From positions 1-36,363 of the forward strand of contig JBHIEE010000014.1 in the NCBI GenBank assembly GCA_046760445.1: a stretch of DNA of 36,363 bases. The letters are read 5' to 3'. The stretch is from JBHIEE01 sp046760445. GTDB lineage: Bacteria > Acidobacteriota > Aminicenantia > JdFR-78. Positions 18,159 to 26,383 of the stretch are shown in pieces (position 1 is the first letter of the stretch; each line of letters opens with the position of its first letter). Made by a program: the position numbers and the translations under genes. Below the pieces are notes generated by a model. It did no database searches. It was not told the origin of the DNA and saw nothing but the letters and a program-made list of their open reading frames with translations.

Positions 18159-18983
18159 CTACGGAGATATCCCATTCATACTTTTGTAAGGCATTTTATT
18201 CCAGTAAGCAATTAATAGTTCCATTACTTGCTGCATATCTTCCTCTCCAGGAAAAACCGCTTTTTTAGAGATTTCTCCAAAGATTTGTTCAGGAGTTGCT
18301 TCTTTATTAAACTTTTTTATTATGTCTGAAATGGTTGAATCTGTTAATTCCATCCCTTTTAACTTCTCGGAAAGTTTTTCTTTAATAGCATCCAGTGTCA
18401 AATCTTCCAGCCGGTCCTCAGCAGGGAAACCATGAAATATTTCCGCTACTATTTTAGGATCTAACTTCATGTCTGCATTATTTTTTCTCATTCTTTTGTA
18501 TCCAAGCCTTAAAATATATGTGGCTTCCCTAGGGAAAGCTCGGCATAAGCCAGAAAGAATGTAATGATCTTCATAGGGAAGGAGCCGGGAAAATATGCAT
18601 TGACCCTTATGGAGTTGTTGAGTAGCAGTCCTTTCCCAAACCCAGTATTCTTTCTCAGTGGCTAAGTCCTTGAGTATCATTTCTTTGCCTATCTTCAAAG
18701 CCTTTACTTCAAACAGACTGTAGATATTATTTCTAAAGCTCTCAAAAATTTTCTTTTCCTCTAAAGACATATCTTTATTTACATCTATAAAATGTTCTAA
18801 TGGTGTTTTATTAAATGACTTGAGTTTATAACCAAAAATAAACCAATCGAATATAGTCATCCTTTGTTCTTCTTCATCAACGCCAAGCAAAGGAAATTCA
18901 GTTTCAACTCTGATTAACTCCATCATAAGACTTGGATTATTCTTAATAAACTCGGCCAATTTAGCCCAAAATTTATTTATCAC
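18159..18983 (-). CDS. Uncharacterised protein, upstream half of an amber-split gene
   Basis: 274 residues from GTG 18983, behind GGGAGG at good spacing. There is no signal peptide or membrane helix. It has a central segment EYWVWERTATQQLHKGQCIFSRLLPYEDHYILSGL, a pattern I associate with uncharacterised proteins that often carry SEC-C motifs, though no SEC-C cysteines are visible. The helical C-terminus ends YWNKMPYKSMNGISP followed by TAG. Because reading on past TAG stays open for another 209 codons, this is either a nonsense-split gene or a site of amber readthrough. Function unknown. Confidence 0.65.
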   Translation of the reverse strand: MINKFWAKLAEFIKNNPSLMMELIRVETEFPLLGVDEEEQRMTIFDWFIFGYKLKSFNKTPLEHFIDVNKDMSLEEKKIFESFRNNIYSLFEVKALKIGKEMILKDLATEKEYWVWERTATQQLHKGQCIFSRLLPYEDHYILSGLCRAFPREATYILRLGYKRMRKNNADMKLDPKIVAEIFHGFPAEDRLEDLTLDAIKEKLSEKLKGMELTDSTISDIIKKFNKEATPEQIFGEISKKAVFPGEEDMQQVMELLIAYWNKMPYKSMNGISP

Positions 18984-19047
18984 CCACTACCTCCCAAAAT
19001 TTTTACTTTCTATTGGATTCTTTCAAACAGTGGCATTTTGTATTCCT

Positions 19048-20052
19048 TTACCAAATGCAGTTACACTTAATGTTTCTATAATCCATCTCCAGCCTTCCCC
19101 AGATAGCTTTTGTTTCTTTGCACAGGGAGATATTGGTGTAATTATATTTTTCTTTCAGATATTCTATGATTAATTGATACATATTATATCGAGTAGCAAA
19201 GTCAACTTTTTTGCCCCAATTGGACCTTTCTTTCAGATATTTGACCCAGGATTTGTCAGATGTTCCATTAATTGTGCTCTGTAAGCCTCGAAGTGAACCT
19301 AAAGTAATTCGTTCGGGAATGAATCTTAAAAAAATTTGATCAATGAGATGAGTATAATGCTTCTCCCAATCTTCTACTGGAACCATTGGGTCAATTCTTA
19401 TTCTCACTTCATATCCTGCTTCGCTGAGTTTTTGAGCTGCCCCAATTCTGTTTAGAACTGGTGGAGTTCTCTTCTCCCATCTCTCAGCTACTGATTCGGC
19501 ATTTAAACTGAAACTGAGAATTGTTTGTTTATGTGATTTAATTTCTAAAAGATTTTTAATATTAGCTGACTTAGTGACAAATAAAACCTTATGCCTGTTT
19601 TGAGATTCAAAAAGAGGAATAATAAACTTAGAAAATGGACTATTTCCATTTTCAAACATTAGTGAGTCAGCAATCTCTCCAGTATTAAGAATTTCTGGCT
19701 CTTTCACCTTTTCCAAAAATGCTTGAGTATGAAGCCTTACTTTCTCAATATCTTTAAAAGCAGGTTTTATTCCCTCAGGTCTAAATCTAAAAGTTCCTTT
19801 TAAGTAGCACCAGCTACAGTCAAAAGGACATCCATAAGCCCATTTTAATTCAAGAAAATGAGGACATATAACATCTGTTGCCTTTTTAGGCAGAGAAGTT
19901 TTATCAAACCTTTTGATAATAGAACCATCATTTACTCTTTCAACTAGGATTTCCTTTTTGCCATTAAGCTGTTGGTATTCTTTGTAATAAATTTTTAGTT
20001 TAACAATATCTCTCTTAACCTCTAAAGACTGAATTGGATTATTGAATTTCAA
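19048..20052 (-). CDS. SPL-like radical SAM protein
   Basis: 334 residues. The cluster motif is CPFDCSWC (Cys75, Cys79, Cys82: CX3CX2C), in the context KWAYGCPFDCSWCYLKGTF. This spacing and the following FVTKSANI ... LSFSLNAESVAERWEKRTP are typical of the spore-photoproduct-lyase-like branch of radical SAM enzymes. A C-terminal CNC lies near the end. True SPL repairs UV lesions in spore DNA, but this gene is in a non-sporulation context, so the substrate is open. The start is TTG 20052, overlapping the TGA of the truncated radC, which suggests translational coupling. DNA-repair neighbours (radC fragment, ERCC4 protein) fit a repair role by inference. Confidence 0.8.
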   Translation of the reverse strand: MKFNNPIQSLEVKRDIVKLKIYYKEYQQLNGKKEILVERVNDGSIIKRFDKTSLPKKATDVICPHFLELKWAYGCPFDCSWCYLKGTFRFRPEGIKPAFKDIEKVRLHTQAFLEKVKEPEILNTGEIADSLMFENGNSPFSKFIIPLFESQNRHKVLFVTKSANIKNLLEIKSHKQTILSFSLNAESVAERWEKRTPPVLNRIGAAQKLSEAGYEVRIRIDPMVPVEDWEKHYTHLIDQIFLRFIPERITLGSLRGLQSTINGTSDKSWVKYLKERSNWGKKVDFATRYNMYQLIIEYLKEKYNYTNISLCKETKAIWGRLEMDYRNIKCNCIW

Positions 20053-20465
20053 CTTTCTTTGTCCTGTTGGCTCAATTTCACCAATTTTTTAAGATCTCTC
20101 ATAAGAGGAATATAATAATTTGCAACATCCTCGGATTTCTTAAAGGTGATTTTTGTCGTAAGAGATTGAGATTGAACCCTTCTTGCAATCTCAAAAGCAG
20201 CTGATATAGCTACTGCCTTGGCTTCTGCTATCCCTTTTATTGAGGAATATTCCACTGGAGACCTTGAAGATAGATTTCGGAGATTCCCATATTTTCTCAG
20301 TAACTCGCGTCCTAAATCTATCGCTGTTTTATCTCTTGCCCCTTTAGCAATTAATATACCTAACAATTCTGCATCGGTTAGATTTTGTGGGCCTCTTTTT
20401 AACAACCGTTCTCTTGGTCTTTCATCTTCAGGCCATCCGGGAATTTTCAATTTGTATTCAGCCAT
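20049..20465 (-). CDS. radC: RadC-like N-terminal fragment lacking the MPN domain
   Basis: 138 residues, against about 225 for RadC. Residues 1-125 match the RadC N-terminus (WPEDERPRERLLKRGPQNLTDAELLGILIAKG as a span, then IKGIAEAKAVAISAAFEIARRV) up to YYIPLMRDLKK. The protein then ends LVKLSQQDKES, where the JAB/MPN metal-binding domain (HNHPSG ... D) should begin. That domain is absent. The radical SAM gene begins at the breakpoint. It is probably non-functional as RadC, though the helix-hairpin-helix part could still bind DNA. RadC's own role is itself unsettled. Confidence 0.8.
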   Translation of the reverse strand: MAEYKLKIPGWPEDERPRERLLKRGPQNLTDAELLGILIAKGARDKTAIDLGRELLRKYGNLRNLSSRSPVEYSSIKGIAEAKAVAISAAFEIARRVQSQSLTTKITFKKSEDVANYYIPLMRDLKKLVKLSQQDKES

Positions 20466-20599
20466 TTTTTAATTTTTTATCCAAATAATATAATCAAATA
20501 TAAAATGAGTCAATATTTCTTAGCGAATTTTATCATAGCACTTCAGAAAAAACATAGTTTGTCCTTCTAAATGACTATAGAGAGACTTTGTTTAAAAAA

Positions 20600-21046
20600 T
20601 TATTTTAAAGATGGATAATTTCTTTCCACCCAATTCTCAATTTTTTTAAAAAATCTCTTGGCTTCAGAAATAAGCTCTTTCACTTCCTTTTCAGAAATTT
20701 CTCCTGCTCTATCATAGTCTGTTATATTTCTTTTAACTCGGCAGGAATCAAAATAATCTGCTAATTCTTCATAATCTTTTCCTAATATAATTTTCATAGC
20801 TTGAAACACAGTAAAATGATGTCCCCACCCTGATGGTTTATAGCCATGACAATATAGAACTATGGTCGCAGTTTGTAACACAGCATTATAAGCTGTGGAA
20901 AACCTTCTATCAGGAGAAAGTATTTTGATTTCAGCATCAGAAATATCTCTTTTTATAATTTTAAAAAGGTCTGCTATTTCTTTTTTAGATGTTTTATGTT
21001 CTTTGAGTCTTCCTTGAGCCAATAATTGCTTTAAAGTCACCTTCAT
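20600..21046 (-). CDS. HEPN-domain protein (toxin-like partner of MNT)
   Basis: 148 residues, all helical, typical of HEPN. The core reads FSTAYNAVLQTATIVLYCHGYKPSGWGHHFTVFQAM and the later helix SCRVKRNITDYDRAGEIS. The last part resembles the RxxRNxxDYD form of UPF0332/SAV_6107-type HEPN proteins instead of the canonical Rx4-6H RNase site, so RNase activity is uncertain. Its start codon lies within the MNT gene, with a 53-nt overlap. HEPN/MNT pairs are known as toxin-antitoxin modules in which the nucleotidyltransferase can modify the HEPN protein. Assignment as such a module is inference from family and gene order. Confidence 0.75.
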   Translation of the reverse strand: MKVTLKQLLAQGRLKEHKTSKKEIADLFKIIKRDISDAEIKILSPDRRFSTAYNAVLQTATIVLYCHGYKPSGWGHHFTVFQAMKIILGKDYEELADYFDSCRVKRNITDYDRAGEISEKEVKELISEAKRFFKKIENWVERNYPSLK

Positions 21047-21599
21047 CTCCTAAGATAAATATTTTAGGTTCTTTTAAAATAGACAGGATGAAGTGATTCT
21101 TCTCTTTCACTTTTTTCTTAAATTCCGAGAGAGAATATAAAGAAAAGTTTATCTCTCGATTAAATTCAGACTTTACTTTGCTTAAATATGAAGATAATTT
21201 GCGGCTGGTAATTTCGCCAACAATAAATAAATCAATATCACTGGTAATATTTTCCTGATTTTTGGCATATGAGCCGTAAATGAAAGCAAAATTGATTTCT
21301 TCACTTTTTTTTAATTTCTTCTTTAATGCCTCACCAATTCCAAATGTTTTTAGAAAGATTGCTTTCAATTCTAAGAAGATTGGAAAATCTTTATTTATCA
21401 TATAATAATTTCTGTTTCCACTTATTCTCTTCAGCAATAATCCTAACTCAACGAGCTTTGCTAACTCTCTCTGAATTGCTCTGATGGGTAATTTTGTTTG
21501 CTGCTCTAATTCTCTTTGGTAATAACTCGTGGCTGGGTTTAACAAGAAAATCTTAAGAATTTCTACCCTTGCTTTAGAAGAAAATAATAATTTTAACAT
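20994..21599 (-). CDS. Winged-helix - MNT nucleotidyltransferase
   Basis: 201 residues from ATG 21599 behind AGAGGATTG. Residues 1-75 are a winged helix (TSYYQRELEQQTKLPIRAIQRELAKLVELGLL with the wing ISGNRNYYMIN). Residues about 80-185 are a minimal nucleotidyltransferase: GSYAK at 109-113 and SDIDLFIVG with Asp121 and Asp123 as metal ligands. The third acid probably lies in the REINFSLYSL strand, where an Asp or Glu is not obvious. It would act as the antitoxin and autoregulator of the overlapping HEPN gene. Confidence 0.8.
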   Translation of the reverse strand: MLKLLFSSKARVEILKIFLLNPATSYYQRELEQQTKLPIRAIQRELAKLVELGLLLKRISGNRNYYMINKDFPIFLELKAIFLKTFGIGEALKKKLKKSEEINFAFIYGSYAKNQENITSDIDLFIVGEITSRKLSSYLSKVKSEFNREINFSLYSLSEFKKKVKEKNHFILSILKEPKIFILGDEGDFKAIIGSRKTQRT

Positions 21600-21681
21600 A
21601 TCAATCCTCTATATATACATTTTGTAGTCAATTATATGCAATCTGTAGTCAGTAGTCAAATGATTTAGGGATGTTACTAAT

Positions 21682-21999
21682 TTATTCTTCTTTATTATTT
21701 TTCTTACTCTCTTCAAATTTAAGCTGATGAACTCGATCAGCTTCTTTTATTTTCAAAATTAGGACATAAATGAGGACGAAAATGATGAGCCACATCCAAA
21801 TAAGGTAGACATAAATGCCCATACTTTCTTTTATATTTTTTGGTGAGGGAACTAATTCTTCCGTCTCTTCACCTTTTTCTTTTTGTTGGATTGGTTTAGT
21901 CTGAGAATAAAGAAAAGCTTGCTGGAAAACAAATCCGAATAAGAAAATAATTATCAGGGAAAAAATAATTTTTGCAAGAATGGATCTTCTAATTCTCAT
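21682..21999 (-). CDS. Small two-helix membrane protein at the end of the SDH-bc operon
   Basis: 105 residues. Transmembrane segments lie at about 9-31 (AKIIFSLIIIFLFGFVFQQA) and 61-84 (GIYVYLIWMWLIIFVLIYVLIL), joined by a charged loop and followed by a basic/acidic cytoplasmic tail. There is no CxxCH, so it is not a cytochrome c. Its ATG overlaps the cytochrome b stop (ATGA at 21996-21999), which implies coupled translation and a role in the complex, perhaps as a small structural subunit. I do not recognise a family. Confidence 0.65.
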   Translation of the reverse strand: MRIRRSILAKIIFSLIIIFLFGFVFQQAFLYSQTKPIQQKEKGEETEELVPSPKNIKESMGIYVYLIWMWLIIFVLIYVLILKIKEADRVHQLKFEESKKNNKEE

Positions 22000-23060
22000 G
22001 CCAGGTAGCCCCAGATAGTCATCACTATAACATAAATTAAACCCAGATAAGCTAGATAAGTAATTATCTGTCCAGTTCTTCCCTCGGGCTTTTTATCTAT
22101 AAAAGGCAAGAAAAAGAAAATCAACCCTATGATAAGAATCAAAAACACAGCAAAAGTATCACCATTAATAAATAAAATCTTTGAAGGAAAAAGCTTTAGA
22201 GCTTGAAATAAAAATAGAAAATACCATTCAGGCTTTACTCCCTCGGGAGCAGGAGCCATCAAATCTGCTTCCTTCCCCAAGGAAGGAGGGAAAATTAAAG
22301 CAAGAGTGACAATCAAGCCGAAGATAATAAGCCAGAAAATAGATTCTCGATAAAAAAAGTTAGGGAAAAATAGTATTTGAGGAATCTCGTTTTTTCTGGA
22401 TTCAATGGAAAGGGGAACACTCATTCCATGTTTCTGAATAAGCAAAACATGAAGTCCAATCAGAGCTAAAATAAGAAGGGGAAGAAGAGAAACATGCACG
22501 GCAAAAAACCTGGTCAGGGTTTCACCAGTAACATCTTCTCCTCCACGGAGTAATTTTGTTACCCAGAAACCGACCACGGGAAAAGTTCTTGGAATATCAG
22601 TTCCCACTTTTGTCGCTGAAAGCGAAAGTTCATCCCAAGGTAAGAGGTATCCAGTAAAACCAAAAGCAAGGGTAATTATTAGAAGTAAACTCCCGGTAAT
22701 CCAGGTAAATTCTCTTGGTCTTCGATAGGCTTTTAAAATCAGAGTAGTAAATAAATGGACGAAAACAAAGGCAATCATAAAATAGGCTGTCCATCGATGC
22801 ATGGACCGGATAATCCAACCAAGAGGAACTTCGGTCATTATTTGGGCAACACTCTTATGGGCAGCGTCAATGGTTGGCTTGTAATAAAGCAATAACAAAA
22901 TGCCAGTAATCACCTGGATGCCGAATAACATCAAAATTGCTCCCCCCCAGAAATACCAGAAAGTGTAAGTATGCTGAGGAACTTTCTTTTTCTTTAAGAA
23001 ATTTATAAACCCTGTTAGTCCGGTCCGTTCATCTATCCATTCTTGAATTCTTTTATTCAA
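21996..23060 (-). CDS. Cytochrome b (b6 and subunit-IV parts fused) of a bc complex
   Basis: 354 residues with about eight membrane helices. Heme ligands are His88/His102 (13 apart) and His189/His204 (14 between, the b6-type spacing). The Qo-site PEWYF motif is at 277-281, in the part matching subunit IV. It oxidises quinol and passes electrons to the Rieske protein. The start is TTG 23060, overlapping the TGA of the Rieske gene. No cytochrome c1 or f gene is in the operon, so the electron acceptor is not encoded here. Confidence 0.92.
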   Translation of the reverse strand: MNKRIQEWIDERTGLTGFINFLKKKKVPQHTYTFWYFWGGAILMLFGIQVITGILLLLYYKPTIDAAHKSVAQIMTEVPLGWIIRSMHRWTAYFMIAFVFVHLFTTLILKAYRRPREFTWITGSLLLIITLAFGFTGYLLPWDELSLSATKVGTDIPRTFPVVGFWVTKLLRGGEDVTGETLTRFFAVHVSLLPLLILALIGLHVLLIQKHGMSVPLSIESRKNEIPQILFFPNFFYRESIFWLIIFGLIVTLALIFPPSLGKEADLMAPAPEGVKPEWYFLFLFQALKLFPSKILFINGDTFAVFLILIIGLIFFFLPFIDKKPEGRTGQIITYLAYLGLIYVIVMTIWGYLA

Positions 23061-23506
23061 CTGATTACTCCTTCTTTTTTGATAATTAAATTTTCACCAT
23101 TTATTTCAACAATTAATTGTCGAAGTGGAGCAGGTGGTGGTCCCGCGATATTCACTCCATTCTCATCATACCAGCCTTCATGGCAAGCACAGTAAAACTT
23201 CCTCTTCTCAGGAAGATAAGTTACATTACAGTCAAAGTGAGTGCATACTCCGACAAAAGCCTGATAATGATTTTCTTTTTTTAGTAAGATTCCTGGTTTA
23301 GTCCCCCAGACGAAATTTCGGGTTGAATAGGGCTCCATATCTTTATAATCGGCGAATGGCAGAATAACTTCATCTGGTTCTCGATAAGGGGGAACAATAA
23401 ATTTAATGATGGGATATAACAGGGTTGAGAAAAAGGCCAGCACCCATCCTCCGAAAAGAGTATTAAGAAACTGTCTTCTGGTAAAAAGTGAGTATTTTAA
23501 TTTCAT
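23057..23506 (-). CDS. Rieske iron-sulfur protein
   Basis: 149 residues. It has an N-terminal TRRQFL twin-arginine motif and a membrane anchor (about 18-38). The 2Fe-2S ligands are Cys88, His90, Cys106 and His109, in CTHFDC and CACH, with bridging Cys93 and Cys108. The family PPPAPL loop follows. It is the high-potential electron acceptor of the bc complex. The start overlaps the sdhB stop by ATGA (23503-23506), so it belongs to the same operon. Confidence 0.94.
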   Translation of the reverse strand: MKLKYSLFTRRQFLNTLFGGWVLAFFSTLLYPIIKFIVPPYREPDEVILPFADYKDMEPYSTRNFVWGTKPGILLKKENHYQAFVGVCTHFDCNVTYLPEKRKFYCACHEGWYDENGVNIAGPPPAPLRQLIVEINGENLIIKKEGVIS

Positions 23507-24228
23507 TTGCCTAACCTAAAAAATCTTTTTATTTTTTCAATGACTAATTTTCTTCGTAAACCTTCTATTGCGTCAACTGGCCTTACTTCTTTTGGACAGG
23601 CCTCAATACATTTAAAAACTGTGTCACAGCCCCATACTCCCTCCTGAGTGTTAATCTCTTTTAAGAAAGAATAAGATCTTGTATCCCGTGGATCCTGAAT
23701 AAAGCGATAGAGCTTAGCTAAAGCAGCTGGACCGAGATAACTCTCATCTCTGGCTACCACTGGACAGGCACTGTAACAACAGGCACATAGAACACAATTT
23801 ATAAACTGATATATTTTTCCTATCTGTTTTTCACTCACTCGATGCTCTTTTTCTGGCAACTGATTTGTTGGGTGTAAGTATGGCTTAATCTCTCGATTAG
23901 CCTTCCAAAAAGGCTCCATATCGACAACTAAGTCTTTTAGTACTTCGAAATTAGGTAAAGGCTCTAACACTATTTCTCTTGAATTGAGCATTCCTATTTT
24001 TATTCCACAGGCAAGGTCAGGTTTTCCATTGATAATCATTCCACAAGAACCACAAACCGCTCCTCGACAACTATATCTGAATGAAAGGGTGCCATCCAGT
24101 TCGTTACGGATGGTGATCAATGCTTCTAAAATAGAAGTGCTTAAAGAAAAGCCGAATTCATATTCTTGAAAATATGGCATCTGATCAGTCGATGGATCAA
24201 ATCTAAATATTTTAAAAGTATACTTCAT
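23503..24228 (-). CDS. sdhB: Succinate dehydrogenase/fumarate reductase iron-sulfur subunit
   Basis: 241 residues. The 2Fe-2S site is SCRGAVCGSCGM plus a later Cys (LACGIKIG). The 4Fe-4S site is CVLCACCYSACP and the 3Fe-4S site includes CIEACPKEVRP. It carries electrons between the flavin subunit and the membrane quinone site. It lies 2 nt from the sdhA stop and overlaps the Rieske gene. Whether the enzyme runs as succinate oxidase or fumarate reductase cannot be read from sequence. Confidence 0.94.
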   Translation of the reverse strand: MKYTFKIFRFDPSTDQMPYFQEYEFGFSLSTSILEALITIRNELDGTLSFRYSCRGAVCGSCGMIINGKPDLACGIKIGMLNSREIVLEPLPNFEVLKDLVVDMEPFWKANREIKPYLHPTNQLPEKEHRVSEKQIGKIYQFINCVLCACCYSACPVVARDESYLGPAALAKLYRFIQDPRDTRSYSFLKEINTQEGVWGCDTVFKCIEACPKEVRPVDAIEGLRRKLVIEKIKRFFRLGK

Positions 24229-24230
24229 TT

Positions 24231-25928
24231 TTAATATTCTCTTTTTTTGGGTTGATAAGTGGTAATAATTACCTCTTTATAACTTATTTTAGGACCTTTG
24301 TCTGTGTAAGTGACTAAGGTATGTTTCAGCCAATCCTGGTCGTTTCTTTCTGGAAAATCAGTTCTAAAATGGGAACCTCTTGTCTCCTCACGGTTTAAAG
24401 CACCAAGAGTAATCACCTCAGCTAAATCAAGCATTGCTTCAAATTCAATAGCATTAACTAATTCCTGACTGAAAACAAGGCTTTTCCCGGATAAATATAT
24501 GTTTTGATAACGTTCCTTTAACTCTTGAATAACTTCTAAAGCAGCTTTCAAATCTTTCTTATTACGGAAAATGCCCACTTTCTCAGTCAAAACCACCTTG
24601 AGTTTATTTAATAACTGATGAACTTTCTCTCCAGAATCTCGGGTCAACCATTTTTTAATTTTTCCCTCCATTGCTTTGATGTTTTCTAAAAGAATTCTCT
24701 CTGCCTTGGAATTACCTTCAGACTCTAAAGTATATTTTGAAGCCTCTATTCCAGCAATTTTACCGAAAACAATTGTTTCCAAGAGTGAATTACCTCCAAG
24801 TCGGTTTGCTCCATGAACACTGACACAGGCACATTCTCCTGCAGCATATACTCCATTCACCATAGTCTCACATTTTTCATCGACATCAATTCCGCCCATT
24901 GAATAATGCTGCGCAGGCTGGATGGGAATAGGAGCTTCTATCGGATCAACCCCTGCAAAGTTAATTGCAATCTCTCTAATCCCTGGCAATCTCTTTTTTA
25001 TTTTTTCTGCTCCGAGATGCCTTAAATCAAGATAAACATATTCATCTTCAATCCCTCCCCCCTTCTCAATCTCAATTTGAATTGCCCGAGCAACAATATC
25101 TCGTGGAGCAAGCTCCATCGCTTTAGGAGCATAATCCTCCATAAATCTTTTCCCCTCTTTATTTACTAAATAACCTCCCTCTCCTCTGGCTCCTTCAGTA
25201 ATAAGAATATTAGTTCCATAAAGAGAAGTGGGGTGAAACTGAACAAACTCCATATCTTTAAGGGGGGCCCCAGCTCGATAAGCAATCCCTGTTCCACTAC
25301 CATGGTTGACATAAGAATTGGTGGTTCTTAAATACACCCTGCCATATCCTCCAGTAGCAAAAATCACTGCGCTGGTTTTAACGGGAAGAATTTTTCCAGT
25401 ACTCATATCATGGACAATCACTCCTAAGCATTGATTGTTATCCACAATCAACTGACAAACTATCCATTCATCATAAAATTTTATGTTCCTTTTAAGGCAT
25501 TGTTCATAAAGAGTATGAAGAAGGACATGCCCTGTCCTATCAGCAGCGTAACAGGTACGAGGAAATCCTCCCCCACCAAATGGCCTTTGGGCAATTGTGC
25601 CATCTGGGAAGCGGCTGAAAGGGACACCCATATGATCGAGCTGATACAAAGTGGGAATCGCTTCCTGACACATTAATTCGGCCACGTTCTGGTCAGCTAA
25701 ATAATCACTTCCTTTAATGGTATCAAAGCTATGAAGCTGCCAGCTGTCATGTTTACCCTCAGGATGATTAGCTAAAGCAGCATTAATCCCACCCTGAGCA
25801 GCCACTGAATGAGAACGCAAGGGATGAACTTTAGAAATTAAAGCTACATCAATTTTTGGATTAATTTCTAAAGCAGCTGAAAGTCCAGCTAATCCACCAC
25901 CAACTATTAATATATCATGCTTTATCAT
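24231..25928 (-). CDS. sdhA: Succinate dehydrogenase/fumarate reductase flavoprotein
   Basis: 565 residues. FAD-binding GGGLAGLSAAL lies at the N-terminus. The RSHSVAAQGGINAAL segment contains the His for covalent FAD attachment. The active-site region is FGGGGFPRTCYAADRTGH and the C-terminal fold has QHYSMGGIDV and HGANRLGGNSLLETIVFG. It catalyses succinate/fumarate interconversion on the cytoplasmic face. It directly follows the membrane anchor gene with no gap. Slightly shorter than E. coli SdhA (588). Confidence 0.95.
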   Translation of the reverse strand: MIKHDILIVGGGLAGLSAALEINPKIDVALISKVHPLRSHSVAAQGGINAALANHPEGKHDSWQLHSFDTIKGSDYLADQNVAELMCQEAIPTLYQLDHMGVPFSRFPDGTIAQRPFGGGGFPRTCYAADRTGHVLLHTLYEQCLKRNIKFYDEWIVCQLIVDNNQCLGVIVHDMSTGKILPVKTSAVIFATGGYGRVYLRTTNSYVNHGSGTGIAYRAGAPLKDMEFVQFHPTSLYGTNILITEGARGEGGYLVNKEGKRFMEDYAPKAMELAPRDIVARAIQIEIEKGGGIEDEYVYLDLRHLGAEKIKKRLPGIREIAINFAGVDPIEAPIPIQPAQHYSMGGIDVDEKCETMVNGVYAAGECACVSVHGANRLGGNSLLETIVFGKIAGIEASKYTLESEGNSKAERILLENIKAMEGKIKKWLTRDSGEKVHQLLNKLKVVLTEKVGIFRNKKDLKAALEVIQELKERYQNIYLSGKSLVFSQELVNAIEFEAMLDLAEVITLGALNREETRGSHFRTDFPERNDQDWLKHTLVTYTDKGPKISYKEVIITTYQPKKREY

Positions 25929-26237
25929 TTAATAGTTCCTGGTTAAATAAACTATTATTAATAAAGTTGAAAGAATAATACTGAGCAAAGTAAAAACCCA
26001 AAAAAGGAGTTTTTCCTTTTTTACTCCAAGGTCATAAATCACTGTTCTTAACCCATACATAGCATGAAAAACAACAGTAATAATTAATAAGATATCGGTC
26101 AAAGGATTAGTATGGAGAGCAAGTGCCCAATCAGGTTTTTGATCTTTAGTCATCAAAAAAAATGAAGTAAAAAATTTTATTCCTAATAAAACAATTAATA
26201 AAAGCCCACTGATTCTATGAAAAACCCAAACAAACAT
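25929..26237 (-). CDS. Succinate dehydrogenase membrane anchor (SdhC/SdhD-like)
   Basis: 102 residues with three helices (about 6-27, 45-66, 76-98). FHRISG near the N-terminus is the SdhC quinone-site motif. HAMYGLRTVIYDLG in helix 2 is the heme/quinone motif usual in SdhD. Only one anchor gene is present before sdhA, whereas two (or one of about 200 residues) are usual. It starts at ATG 26237 behind AGAGGATGGA and heads the operon. Confidence 0.85.
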   Translation of the reverse strand: MFVWVFHRISGLLLIVLLGIKFFTSFFLMTKDQKPDWALALHTNPLTDILLIITVVFHAMYGLRTVIYDLGVKKEKLLFWVFTLLSIILSTLLIIVYLTRNY

Positions 26238-26275
26238 TCCATCCTCTCTTTTGACTAAAATTCAGTAGAAGATAA

Positions 26276-26303
26276 AATATAAAAATTTTTTAATAAATGT
26301 CAA
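26276..26303 (-). promoter_or_regulatory. Promoter of the SDH-bc operon
   Basis: On the minus strand: TTGACA (26303-26298), a 16-nt spacer, then TATATT (26281-26276), about 40 nt before the anchor-gene ATG. A second TTGACA lies further upstream but has no matching -10. Confidence 0.6.
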
Positions 26304-26383
26304 GTAAAGGTATTAATTTTGTCAATAAATATGATTATTTTTATAAAAATGGTCGGAACAAAATAAGATGAAAGAGAAGATAT

